A stretch of 14,767 nucleotides of DNA from Flavobacterium psychrophilum (GTDB lineage Bacteria > Bacteroidota > Bacteroidia > Flavobacteriales > Flavobacteriaceae): positions 1 through 14,767 of the forward strand of contig CALPPS020000064.1 in assembly GCA_943325515.2 (NCBI GenBank), in the 5' to 3' direction. The first letter of the stretch is position 1; each line of letters opens with the position of its first letter. Under the pieces are notes generated by a model. It had not been told where the DNA came from. It searched no databases and worked only from the letters and a program-made list of their open reading frames with translations. Positions 1-7,722 of this stretch are shown piece by piece. The position numbers and the translations under genes were made by a program.

Positions 1-24
1 CCCTGTTGTTGTATGCTGTTACCA

Positions 25-40
25 CGCGAAAGGATTCGCG
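25..40. repeat. small GC-rich hairpin downstream of the KilA-N gene
   Basis: A perfect 6-bp stem (CGCGAA / TTCGCG) with an AGGA loop stands out in very AT-rich DNA, 22 nt past the stop codon of the minus-strand KilA-N gene. The minus strand has no T-run after the stem, so it does not look like an intrinsic terminator. It may be the edge of an interspersed palindromic (REP-like) element whose remainder lies left of the window; that is inference only. Confidence 0.35.
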
Positions 41-61
41 GAGTCGGGTTTAACCTATTTG

Positions 62-880
62 TTATTTTAATTGTTTAAGGTTTGGATTTCCCAAAAGGGA
101 TTTCATTTGTGTAATAGCAACGGTATTGAGTTGAAGCAGTCTTTCTGATTGTGATAAATTTTGATGAATAAATACTGCATTTATACTTTCTAAATTTGAA
201 AGCACTACCAATTGTTCAATCGTGGCTTCATCTCGTATATTCCCTTCTGTTTTTGGGTTTGCATCACGCCATTGCTTGGCCGTAATTCCAAACAACGCTA
301 CATTAAGTAAGTCGGCTTCATCGGAATAAACAAAATTTATTTTCTCTTTTGATAACGCTTTTGGGATTAATTTTTCCTTAATTGCATCGGTATGTATACG
401 ATAGTTAACTTTTGCTAGAGTACGTTGAAGGCTCCACGTAAGCTGTAACCTATTGTTTTCATCATCTTTAAGTCGTTGAAACTCTTTAACTAAAAGCAAT
501 TGAAATTTTGGACTAATCCACATTCCAAAATGAAAAGCAATGTCTTTGTGTCCAAACGTTCCTCCATATCTTCCTGCAGCGGCCGTTAATCCTATTGCCC
601 CCGTAGATGCTATCCACTGTTTTACTGACAATACAAAATTATTACTCCCTGCTTCATTTTTAATTGTACCGAATTCGGTATAATTAAAATCAGGATTGTA
701 TAAAGCTTCCCACTCACCAAGATATTCAATGGTGCTTTTCAAACTAAGCCATTTAATAATTACGACTTCTTGTAATTGACTCCTAGCCATATCAGTTAAT
801 GATAGGTATTCTTGATTGCTAGTATTGGAGATTATAGTTATTTGAGCTCCTTTGATGGTTAAGGTTTTATTTTTTGCCAT
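62..880 (-). CDS. KilA-N domain-containing protein
   Basis: 272 residues from an ATG at 880. Residues about 8-137 form a KilA-N (APSES-like DNA-binding) domain: it opens with a beta-hairpin, has the SLTDMA segment near 27-32, and carries the family-typical stretch GGTFGHKDIAFHFGMWISP (106-124) followed by a helix ending VKEFQRLK (131-138). The C-terminal 130 residues are helical and charged, with no second domain that I recognise. KilA-N proteins are best known from phages and large DNA viruses, but related single genes are scattered through Bacteroidota chromosomes, probably as DNA-binding proteins. Function here is unknown. No phage structural, integrase or transposase gene is visible nearby, so this is an orphan, although the window ends 61 bases past its stop. 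It has a long leader (at least 200 nt to the duplicated block at 1083-1192) with no good promoter match. Confidence 0.8.
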   Translation of the reverse strand: MAKNKTLTIKGAQITIISNTSNQEYLSLTDMARSQLQEVVIIKWLSLKSTIEYLGEWEALYNPDFNYTEFGTIKNEAGSNNFVLSVKQWIASTGAIGLTAAAGRYGGTFGHKDIAFHFGMWISPKFQLLLVKEFQRLKDDENNRLQLTWSLQRTLAKVNYRIHTDAIKEKLIPKALSKEKINFVYSDEADLLNVALFGITAKQWRDANPKTEGNIRDEATIEQLVVLSNLESINAVFIHQNLSQSERLLQLNTVAITQMKSLLGNPNLKQLK

Positions 881-1082
881 TGTGCCACTATCATTATTTA
901 AAATTCTGTTCTTCTATATTCCGCCTACTCTTTATCAGTTTTCAGCTGCCCTGTTTTTTCATTAATTTGGAGTTCGTAACCCCAATGGCGAGGTTATTTA
1001 CTCCTCTGATGTTTTACACTTTTTTTATACAAAAAACTTTTTTAAAAGTATAGCATTGTCAACTAATTCTATTTCATCTATA
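881..1082. other. non-coding leader with possible decayed sequence
   Basis: About 200 nt upstream of the KilA-N start hold no credible gene. On the minus strand, roughly 920-1015, two frames give short protein-like runs without starts (one contains GYELQINEKTGQLKTDKE before a stop near 920). The DNA includes strings such as TTACGAACTCC and GAAAACTGATAA, which resemble low-complexity interspersed sequence of Bacteroidota genomes. I read this as a relic or filler, not as a gene. No exact TAnnTTTG promoter element is present for the KilA-N gene. Confidence 0.3.
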
Positions 1083-1192
1083 TTAAAAAATGAATTAGTA
1101 TATATTAAAAAATAACAAGTATAAAAGGGTCAAAAAGGGTGTAGGAAGGTCCTGTAGAAAGAGGTGTTTTGAGTAGTTAAGAATATAGGATG
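1083..1192. repeat. intergenic block R1, diverged copy of R2 at 5313-5445
   Basis: On the plus strand this block reads, in order: AAAAAATGAATTAGTATA, a TATTAAAAAATAA segment, GGGTCAAAAAGGGTGTAGGA, AGGT, GAAAG, then GAGTAGTTAA and GAATATAGGA. The same ordered motifs occur in R2 upstream of the BspA-like gene, with small gaps between them. Both copies sit in the same orientation, about 170-320 nt upstream of a minus-strand start codon. It is non-coding; a regulatory role is inference. Confidence 0.55.
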
Positions 1193-1232
1193 TTATTTAT
1201 GGGGTAGCGGAACAACTATTTTCCAAAACCAA

Positions 1233-1263
1233 AAACCCCTTCGTTTTTAAAACGAAGGGGTTT
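1233..1263 (-). terminator. intrinsic terminator of the BspA-like gene
   Basis: A strong inverted repeat: AAACCCCTTCG pairs with CGAAGGGGTTT, extended by A/T pairs around a TTTAA-type loop. It begins 54 nt after the stop codon at 1318. On the minus strand the stem is followed by TTTTTGGTTTT. GC-rich stem plus T-rich tail makes a convincing rho-independent terminator for the minus-strand BspA-like transcript, separating it from the KilA-N gene. Confidence 0.85.
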
Positions 1264-1317
1264 GTTACTAGTAATTGAAGAGGGTTGATTAACTATTTTT
1301 AACCAACCATGTAGTAT

Positions 1318-4300
1318 TTATTCCTTGATGAACTTTCTAACAAAAGTAGAATCTCCAGCAACAGCTTGTATAATATACATTCCACTGGTTAATTCATGCA
1401 CTTCAACTTGATTAGTATTTGTGGTTTGTGTTACAACAATTTTTCCGGTTAGGTCTGTAATTGTAATTTTATCAATCAACATGTTGTTTGAAGATTGAAT
1501 ATATAATGTATTTTTCACCGGAACTGGATATAATTGTAATGACGTTGCTGCAAAAGTAGGATTTACTAAACTAATACCATTTATAGAAGCAAATTCTTGC
1601 CACACAGCTGCCGCTTGATATGCCGCCAGACTTTCAGCAGGTACGGTTAAACTACAAGCCGCTATATTTACATCTCCAAAAACAGAGAAATTAATAGTTA
1701 TAGGCGAAATAACATCACATATAAAAGAAGTTAAATTACCACAACTGCCAAAAGCATCATCACCAATACTCGCTACAGAGCTAGGAATAGTTATCGATGT
1801 TATGTCAGAAGCAGTAAAAGCATTAGTACCAATGCTCGTAACATCATAAGTACCACAAGCCGTAGTTACAGAAGCAGGAATTACAACAACCCCTGTTGCG
1901 CTTGTATTATTTCCTACCGCTACTGTAGTTGGTGAGGTAACAACATAATTTATACCATCACTAGTAAAACTGGTTGGTGGTGTTGTAATGGTTAAATCTA
2001 ATTGTTCTGTTATACCATTTGTAGTAGTACCAGTATAAACCCCTGTTTCAGTATAGGTTTCATTGTTATTTGCCCACGTATAACTTGAACATGCAGTTAC
2101 AGTTGTAGTGTTATAAACAATTGAATTAATAGGATTAAAATTTTGCCACACCGCTGCCGCTTCATACGCAGCAACACTATCAGCAGGTACGGTTAAACTA
2201 CAAGCAGGTTGGTTTACACCTTGAAAAACATTTGAATTAATAGTTATAGGCGTACTTACATTACAAATTATCGAAGTTAAACCAGTACAATCTCTAAAAG
2301 CTTGATCATCAATAAACGTTACCGAGTTTCCAATAGTAACCGTAGTTAAATTAGAACAACCTCTAAAAGCTCTATAACCAATGCTCGTAACCGAATTTGG
2401 AATTGTAATCGAAGTTAAACTAGAACAACCTCTGAAAGCACTATAACCAATACTTGTAACCGAGTTGGGAATAGTAACCGAAGTTAAACCAGAACAATAG
2501 GCAAAAGCATAATCGCCAATACTCGTTACTGAGTTAGGGATAGTAACCGAAGTTAAACCAGTACAACCATCAAAAGCACTATAACCAATACTTGTAACCG
2601 AGTTGGGAATAGTAACCGAAGTTAAACCAGAGCATTGACTAAAAGCATTATCACCAATACTCGTTACTGAGTTAGGGATAGTAACCGAAGTTATACCAGA
2701 TGCACCATAAAAAGCACTATTACCAATACTCGTTACTGCATAAGTGCCACAAGTGGTAGTAATAGTTGATGGAATAACAACGTCCCCAGTTGCAGTTGCA
2801 TTATCGCCCACAGCTACCGTCGTTGGGGAGGTAACGACATAATTAATACCATCAATTATAAAATCTAATTGCAGAGTTAAATTTAATATTTCTACTGTAT
2901 AATTTATATTGTCATTTGTGCTAGCATAAGTGTACGTTCCATTAGTGATATACGTTAGATTATTAACTTGCCAAGTATAACTGCTGCAAGCGGAAATGTT
3001 TGTAGTGTTATAGGTTGGATTAGATACAATAGGAGCAAAATTTTGCCAAACAGCTGCCGCTTCATACGCAGCAACACTACCAGCAGGTACGATTAAACTA
3101 CAAGCCGATTGGTTTAAGCCTTGAAAAACATATGAATCAATAGTTATAGGTGTACTTACATTGCAAATAACGGAGGTTAAACCAGAACAGCCATCAAAGG
3201 CAACTGAACCAATACTTGTTACTGAGTCGGGAATAGTAATCGAGGATAATTTAGAACAACCGGCAAGCATAGACAGACTAATGCTCGTTAAGGTGTTTGG
3301 TAAGGTAATTGAAGTTAAACCAGAACAAGTAGAGAAAGCACCATAACCAATACTCGTTACAGAGTTGGGAATAGTAACTGAAGTTAAACCAAAACAAGTA
3401 TCAAAAGCACTATAACCAATACTCGTTACTGAGTTGGGAATGGTAACCGAAGTTAAACCAGAAGCTCCAAAAAAAGCATTATTACCAATGCTCGTAACAT
3501 CATAAGTACCACAAGCCGTAGTTACAGAAGCAGGAATTACAACAACCCCTGTTGCGCCTGTATTATTTCCTACCGCTACTGTAGTTGGCGAGGTAACAAC
3601 ATAATTAATACCATCACTAGTAAAACTGGTTGGAGGTGTTGTAATGGTTAAATCCAATTGTTCAGTGATACCATTTGTAGTAGTACCAGTATAAACCCCT
3701 GTTTCAGTATAGGTTTCATTGTTATTTGCCCAAGTATATGTGCCACAAGCGGTTATAGTTGTAGTGTTATATACAGTTGAACTAGTAATAGGAGCAAAAT
3801 CTTGCCACACAGCTGCCGCTTGATAAGCCCCAATACTTGCAGCAGGGACAGTTAAACTACAAGCACCTTGGTTTACTCCCCCAAAAACATTTGCATTTAT
3901 TACTAAAGGTGATGTTATATTGCATATAATAGATGTTAAAGCAATACAATTTGCAAAAGCATTAACATCTATAAGAGTTACTGAACTTGGTATAGTTACC
4001 GATGTTAAACTAATGCATTGGCCAAAAACACCTTTCCCAATACTAGTTATTGAGTTTGGAATGTTTACAGAAATTAAACCTGAACAACTGTTAAACATTC
4101 TATCACTAATACTAGTTAACGAGTTTGGAATAGTTACCGATGTTAAACCAGAACAACCTCTAAAAGCGTCAGTGCCAATACTAGTTAACGAGTTTGGTAA
4201 AGTTATAGATGTTAAACCAGTACAATTATAAAAAGCAGTACTACCTATACTCGTTAGCGAGTTTGAGAGAGTTATTGATGTTAAACCTGTACAAACTTGA

Positions 4301-5142
4301 AAAGCAGTACCAATAGTAGTTACAGAGTTTGGGATAGTTACCGATGTTATACCGATGTTGTTGTTAAAAGCTCCGTTACCAATACTGGTTACCGAATAAG
4401 TCCCACATGCTGAATTTACTAATGATGGGATAGCAATACTCCCAGTTAAACCTGTAGTAGTAGTTACCGCTACAGTGGTTGGAGAGGTTACCGTATAATT
4501 TAAGCCACCACTACTAAAATTAGTTGGTGGTGTTGTAATGGTTAAATCTAATTGTTCAGTGATACCATTTGTAGTCGTACCAGTATACACCCCAGTGGCA
4601 GTATAGGTTTGATTGTTATTTGCCCAAGTATAACTTGCACATGCAGTTACAGTTGTAGTGTTATATACAGTTGAATTAGCACTAGTGATAGGACTAAAAT
4701 TTTGCCAAACAGCTGCCGCTTCATACGCAGCAACACTACCAGCAGGCACTGTTAAACTACATTGATTTTGGTATACACCCGAGAAAACAGAACTATTTAT
4801 AGTTATGGGTGTAGTTGCATTACAAATAACTGAGGTTAATCCACAATCTAAAAAAGCAAAATTGCCAATGCTAGTTACCGTGTTTGGAATAGTAACCGAG
4901 GTCAAAAATATACAAGTGTCAAATGCTTCACCAATAATGTTAGTAACCGAATAAACAGTACTATTGTGGGTTACTTGTGGAGGAATTATAATTGTTCCAG
5001 TTGCTGCATAATTTTGATTTCCAACTTCAACAGTGCTGCTTGAAGTCACGTTGTAAACTAACCCATCACTAGTGAATGTCTGTGCTAGCGCATGCTGCCA
5101 TCCTAATGAAGCGAATAGCATTAAAAAAATAATTTTTTTCAT
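1318..5142 (-). CDS. BspA-like leucine-rich-repeat surface protein, T9SS cargo
   Basis: 1274 residues. Residues 1-20 are a Sec signal peptide (MKKIIFLMLF... ALA, cleavage before Q21). The mature part is five repeats of one plan, starting near residues 23, 207, 505, 760 and 1058: a beta cap (FTSDGINYVVTSPTTVAVG ... CGTYxVTSIG), a run of 23-residue BspA-type repeats (LTSVTIPNSVTSIGYSAFxGC, Pfam LRR_5-like), a closing cap (TPITINxxVFxGV ... CSLTVPAGSVAAYEAAAVW), and except in the last module a spacer (YNTTTVTACxSYTW ... TTTNGITEQLDLTIT). I count about 1, 6, 4, 6 and 1 complete LRRs. Residues about 1190-1274 are a type A T9SS sorting domain (LYPVPVKNTLYIQ ... LTSGMYIIQA ... VRKFIKE). It should be exported through the outer membrane and released or anchored at the surface. 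BspA-like LRR proteins elsewhere bind host or matrix proteins or other cells; the ligand here is unknown. It is monocistronic: own terminator, own upstream region. Confidence 0.93.
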   Translation of the reverse strand: MKKIIFLMLFASLGWQHALAQTFTSDGLVYNVTSSSTVEVGNQNYAATGTIIIPPQVTHNSTVYSVTNIIGEAFDTCIFLTSVTIPNTVTSIGNFAFLDCGLTSVICNATTPITINSSVFSGVYQNQCSLTVPAGSVAAYEAAAVWQNFSPITSANSTVYNTTTVTACASYTWANNNQTYTATGVYTGTTTNGITEQLDLTITTPPTNFSSGGLNYTVTSPTTVAVTTTTGLTGSIAIPSLVNSACGTYSVTSIGNGAFNNNIGITSVTIPNSVTTIGTAFQVCTGLTSITLSNSLTSIGSTAFYNCTGLTSITLPNSLTSIGTDAFRGCSGLTSVTIPNSLTSISDRMFNSCSGLISVNIPNSITSIGKGVFGQCISLTSVTIPSSVTLIDVNAFANCIALTSIICNITSPLVINANVFGGVNQGACSLTVPAASIGAYQAAAVWQDFAPITSSTVYNTTTITACGTYTWANNNETYTETGVYTGTTTNGITEQLDLTITTPPTSFTSDGINYVVTSPTTVAVGNNTGATGVVVIPASVTTACGTYDVTSIGNNAFFGASGLTSVTIPNSVTSIGYSAFDTCFGLTSVTIPNSVTSIGYGAFSTCSGLTSITLPNTLTSISLSMLAGCSKLSSITIPDSVTSIGSVAFDGCSGLTSVICNVSTPITIDSYVFQGLNQSACSLIVPAGSVAAYEAAAVWQNFAPIVSNPTYNTTNISACSSYTWQVNNLTYITNGTYTYASTNDNINYTVEILNLTLQLDFIIDGINYVVTSPTTVAVGDNATATGDVVIPSTITTTCGTYAVTSIGNSAFYGASGITSVTIPNSVTSIGDNAFSQCSGLTSVTIPNSVTSIGYSAFDGCTGLTSVTIPNSVTSIGDYAFAYCSGLTSVTIPNSVTSIGYSAFRGCSSLTSITIPNSVTSIGYRAFRGCSNLTTVTIGNSVTFIDDQAFRDCTGLTSIICNVSTPITINSNVFQGVNQPACSLTVPADSVAAYEAAAVWQNFNPINSIVYNTTTVTACSSYTWANNNETYTETGVYTGTTTNGITEQLDLTITTPPTSFTSDGINYVVTSPTTVAVGNNTSATGVVVIPASVTTACGTYDVTSIGTNAFTASDITSITIPSSVASIGDDAFGSCGNLTSFICDVISPITINFSVFGDVNIAACSLTVPAESLAAYQAAAVWQEFASINGISLVNPTFAATSLQLYPVPVKNTLYIQSSNNMLIDKITITDLTGKIVVTQTTNTNQVEVHELTSGMYIIQAVAGDSTFVRKFIKE
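1828..2082 (-). repeat. 255-bp intragenic direct repeat, copy in module 5
   Basis: Matches 3484-3738 without gaps at an offset of 1656 bases. By direct comparison I count 8 mismatches in 255 positions (about 97% identity), several of them silent. It codes for the end of the spacer between modules 4 and 5, and the opening beta cap of module 5. This is much closer than the other inter-module copies (for example the caps near 2750-2870 and 4390-4520). Confidence 0.9.
2441..2716 (-). repeat. tandem 138-bp higher-order LRR repeat (two units)
   Basis: Bases 2441-2578 and 2579-2716 are consecutive copies of a 138-bp unit, that is two 69-bp LRRs (14 mismatches, about 90% identity). Within each copy the two LRRs carry different synonymous choices (CTTGTAACCGAGTTGGGAAT against CTCGTTACTGAGTTAGGGAT on the plus strand). 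This shows that a pair of repeats, not one, was duplicated. They code for LRRs 1-4 of module 4, alternating D-x-AF and YSAF. Confidence 0.88.
3484..3738 (-). repeat. 255-bp intragenic direct repeat, copy in module 3
   Basis: Partner of 1828-2082. It codes for the end of the module 2-3 spacer and the opening cap of module 3. The near identity ends sharply: 16 bases of TTGCCCAxGTATA-type sequence match, then the copies differ (TATGTGCCACAAGC here, TAACTTGAACATGC there). Confidence 0.9.
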
Positions 5143-5289
5143 AATTGAAGATATTTGCGCCTACTTTAGTATTGGCTTCGGCTTTCCATTTTTAGTAATT
5201 TTATTGTTAAAATTATTTTTAACAATTGCTTTTTTAACAATGTTCTTTTGCTAAACATAAAATATTCTATGATAAATTTTAAAAAAATG

Positions 5290-5297
5290 CAAACATA
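5290..5297 (-). promoter_or_regulatory. candidate -7 element for the BspA-like gene
   Basis: The plus strand reads CAAACATA, giving TATGTTTG on the minus strand, an exact match to the Bacteroidota -7 consensus TAnnTTTG. It lies about 148 nt upstream of the start codon at 5142. I see no TTG at the usual -33 distance, so the call rests on the -7 box alone. Confidence 0.35.
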
Positions 5298-5312
5298 AAT
5301 ATTTTAATTAAA

Positions 5313-5445
5313 TAAAAAAATGAATTAATATAGATTTAATAATTATTTAATATAAATTAAAAAGTAAGTTCAATAGGAGCAAAAAGTGAGTAGGATGGTG
5401 CGTTGGAAAGTTTTTTTTAGTAGTTAAAAATGTAAAGAATATAAG
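5313..5445. repeat. intergenic block R2, diverged copy of R1 at 1083-1192
   Basis: On the plus strand: AAAAAAATGAATTAATATA, ATTAAAAAGTAA, GGAGCAAAAAGTGAGTAGGA, TGGT, GGAAAG, TAGTAGTTAAAAATG, GAATATAAGGA. Order and orientation match R1, with insertions near 5333-5356 and 5428-5436. It lies immediately upstream (minus sense) of the candidate BspA-gene promoter, and also between that gene and the plus-strand transporter. The rest of the 392-nt intergenic region holds promoters but no gene. Confidence 0.55.
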
Positions 5446-5482
5446 GAGGGATTTGTGGTTTGGTTATGTTGCGTTTTATTAT

Positions 5483-5513
5483 TTTGAAAAATCAAAAAAA
5501 AGTATTACTTTAG
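5483..5513 (+). promoter_or_regulatory. candidate promoter of the ferritin-like/VIT1 gene
   Basis: TTTG ends at 5486 and TACTTTAG occupies 5506-5513, 19 bases apart. This is the spacing expected for Bacteroidota primary promoters (TTG at -33, TAnnTTTG at -7); the -7 box matches 7 of 8 positions if the final TTTG is read as TTAG. Transcription would start near 5519, leaving a leader of about 15 nt before the ATG at 5535. Confidence 0.5.
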
Positions 5514-5534
5514 ATAGGCCAACTAAAACCCATT

Positions 5535-6635
5535 ATGATAAGTTTAAAAAGCATACAAACTGAGGTAGATGCTAGTTTTCTCTATAAAATTCTGGCAGCA
5601 AACGAATCTGATGAGAACGTTGCCTACATATTTAACGAAATGAGCGCTATAGAACATGGCCATGCCGTTGCATTTCTTGCCAAAAACAATTTAAACGAAA
5701 GTCATTTGCCCAAACCATCAGTTAGGGCCAAAGTATTGCATTTTATAGGCAGAGTGATTGGCTACGATTATATACTAGGGGTTTTGCTAGATACAGAAAA
5801 GAGTATTTCATCGTCGGTAATTAACGCCCGTAAACAAACTAAAACCAAAGAGTCTATATCAGACACTGCCCATGTTACCATTCTGAAAAACATTCTTAGT
5901 AATGATAAGAAAATATCGGGTGCTACTCTTGCCCGTTTTGAAAAACGCCATCGTAATGTAGGAGGAAATGCCTTGCGTGCTGCTGTATTAGGTGGCAATG
6001 ATGGATTAGTGTCTAATTTCAGTTTGGTGATGGGTATTGCTGGGGCAACTAGTGGCAATTCAGGAGTGTTATTAGCCGGTATCGCTGGTCTGCTGGCTGG
6101 AGCATTATCTATGGCGCTCGGTGAATGGATATCTGTTAAAAGTTCACAAGAACTCTATGAAAACCAAATGCAACTAGAACTGGAAGAACTAGATACCAAC
6201 CCAGAAGGCGAAGAAAAAGAACTGGCATTAATTTATTTTTCAAAAGGTATTCCTGAGGCTCAAGCCAAACAAATGGCTGCCGATATCATGAAAAATAAGG
6301 ACCAAGCACACGAAATACTTATTAAAGAAGAACTAGGCATCAACCCAGAAGATCTTAAAGGTTCCGCTATGGAAGCAGCCATTTCCTCATTTATTCTATT
6401 TGGAGTAGGAGCCATAATTCCTGTAATTCCATTTTTCTTTTTAGGAGGAATGAAAGCGATAATTATTAGTACAGTGATGAGTGCCTGCGGTTTGTTCTTG
6501 ATAGGGGCAAGTATCACATTATTTACTGGAAAAAGTGTTTGGTACTCTGGTTTTCGTCAAGTTTTGTTCGGCTTACTAGCAGCGGCAATTACTTTCGGTA
6601 TTGGGAAATTGATAGGCGTTTCGGTAATGGGATAA
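5535..6635 (+). CDS. ferritin-like/VIT1 fusion iron-manganese transporter (MbfA/Er-VIT1 type)
   Basis: 366 residues. Residues 1-120 form a ferritin-like (erythrin) four-helix domain. Candidate di-metal ligands are E10, E40 with H43 (E-H-G-H), E88, and D110 with H113, so the second pair is DxxH instead of the usual ExxH. Residues about 148-366 are a VIT1/CCC1 transporter: GGNDGLVSNFSLVMG (153-167), then ALGEWISVKSSQEL (194-207), a charged cytosolic segment (205-275), and about five membrane segments (154-175, 178-200, 282-305, 307-330, 342-364). In the MbfA family the ferritin-like domain senses or binds iron in the cytosol and the membrane part exports iron or manganese across the inner membrane; I infer the same here. 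The gene stands alone, with a promoter close upstream and its stop one base from the stop of the convergent hydrolase gene. No Fur box was identified. Confidence 0.88.
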   Translation: MISLKSIQTEVDASFLYKILAANESDENVAYIFNEMSAIEHGHAVAFLAKNNLNESHLPKPSVRAKVLHFIGRVIGYDYILGVLLDTEKSISSSVINARKQTKTKESISDTAHVTILKNILSNDKKISGATLARFEKRHRNVGGNALRAAVLGGNDGLVSNFSLVMGIAGATSGNSGVLLAGIAGLLAGALSMALGEWISVKSSQELYENQMQLELEELDTNPEGEEKELALIYFSKGIPEAQAKQMAADIMKNKDQAHEILIKEELGINPEDLKGSAMEAAISSFILFGVGAIIPVIPFFFLGGMKAIIISTVMSACGLFLIGASITLFTGKSVWYSGFRQVLFGLLAAAITFGIGKLIGVSVMG

Positions 6636-6636
6636 A

Positions 6637-7722
6637 TTACTGATACAAAGCGTTAATTTTTGTCCAAAGTGTTTCATCAAAATTGGAGAGAGCTAAGTTG
6701 GCGCTATCTGCTGCATCACCCATTCTAATGACTACCATTTTCTGGCTAGGCACAACATATATTTTTTGGTCGTCTTTTCCCAAAGCACAATACATATCAG
6801 ATGGAGCTGATGCAACTAAACTTCCATTGAATTGCAATTGAGTTTGGGGTAAATGATAACTGGTTTTGCCATTCAGCCACCACAAATAACCATAAGCTAA
6901 ATTGATGTTTTGAGAAGTAGTTGTAGCTTGATTAAGATAATTAGAATTGATTATTTGCGTTCCATTCCACGTTCCATTGTTTAAAGCTAAAAGCCCAAAT
7001 CGAGCCATACTACGCGTAGTACTGAAATAAATTTTCAATCCTAAATTTGCACCCGTTCCTGAATACCAAAATCCATTAGAACTCATCCCAATTTTATCCC
7101 GTAATTTGGTATTGAAATAAGTATTCCAGTTTTCTCCTGTGGCTTGTTCAACTATATCTTGCAGTTTTACATATACATTATGATAGGCCCAACGTGTTCC
7201 GGCATCAGCTAGATATTTAAGATTACTTGGTGACACTTCATCACCCAAAGTATCATCTAAACCGGAATTCATGCTTAATAAATTTTTGCAAGTAATTAAA
7301 TTTTCTTTGTCCAAAGACGCGCTTGTCCATCCAGTTCCTAAATAATCTGATACTTTATTATTGGTATTTATAAAACCTTCCTGTTCGGCAATTCCAGTAA
7401 CTGTTGAGGTTAAAGTCTTTCCTGCACTATTCCATTTCCATAGCGTGGTTGCTGTGTGGCCATTGAAATAATTCTCCATCACAATTCTTCCGTTGACCAA
7501 AATCATAAACGACTTTGAATTTTTTAGTTGTAAATACTCTAATAGTGGTTGAACTGCATTTTGATTCCAACCCAAATCAGCTATAGTTTTTGTTTCCCAA
7601 GTGGTGCTTCCATCATTGGGCGGGAAATACATTTGATCTAGCGGCGTATTTGTCGAAGAAGCTTCAGAACTACAACTTAAGTTAAAAATAGAAACTAATA
7701 AGAGTAGGAATATTTTTTTCAT
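6637..7722 (-). CDS. class C beta-lactamase-like serine hydrolase, lipoprotein
   Basis: 361 residues with a lipoprotein signal (MKKIFLLLLVSIFNLSC, lipobox ending at C17), so it is probably anchored to the periplasmic side of a membrane or exported. It belongs to the beta-lactamase/penicillin-binding-protein/esterase (PF00144) family: the catalytic SxxK is SAGK at 99-102, the YxN motif is YHN at 180-182, and the C-terminal turn that normally reads HxG or similar is LGKDDQKIYVVPSQ (314-327). The length fits the family. Substrate is not predictable: members are esterases, D-amino acid peptidases or 6-aminohexanoate-dimer hydrolase-like enzymes, and only some are true beta-lactamases. It is monocistronic; upstream is a 227-nt divergent space shared with the lipocalin-like gene, in which I found no exact promoter box. 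Confidence 0.85.
   Translation of the reverse strand: MKKIFLLLLVSIFNLSCSSEASSTNTPLDQMYFPPNDGSTTWETKTIADLGWNQNAVQPLLEYLQLKNSKSFMILVNGRIVMENYFNGHTATTLWKWNSAGKTLTSTVTGIAEQEGFINTNNKVSDYLGTGWTSASLDKENLITCKNLLSMNSGLDDTLGDEVSPSNLKYLADAGTRWAYHNVYVKLQDIVEQATGENWNTYFNTKLRDKIGMSSNGFWYSGTGANLGLKIYFSTTRSMARFGLLALNNGTWNGTQIINSNYLNQATTTSQNINLAYGYLWWLNGKTSYHLPQTQLQFNGSLVASAPSDMYCALGKDDQKIYVVPSQKMVVIRMGDAADSANLALSNFDETLWTKINALYQ

Noticed and set aside
62..880. KilA-N gene as part of a phage defence island
   Set aside because: No nuclease, toxin-antitoxin, restriction-modification or abortive-infection gene is adjacent in the window.
3161..4231. Plus-strand open frames of 61 and 103 residues inside the BspA-like gene (3161-3346, 3920-4231)
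   Set aside because: They are antisense shadows of the LRR repeats; their repeated VKPEQP-like sequence is only the reverse reading of the 69-bp period.
1318..5142. The repeated 69-bp pattern as a CRISPR array or non-coding satellite
   Set aside because: The period keeps one open frame of 1274 codons and encodes 23-residue BspA-type LRRs; the intervening sequence is not unique spacer DNA.
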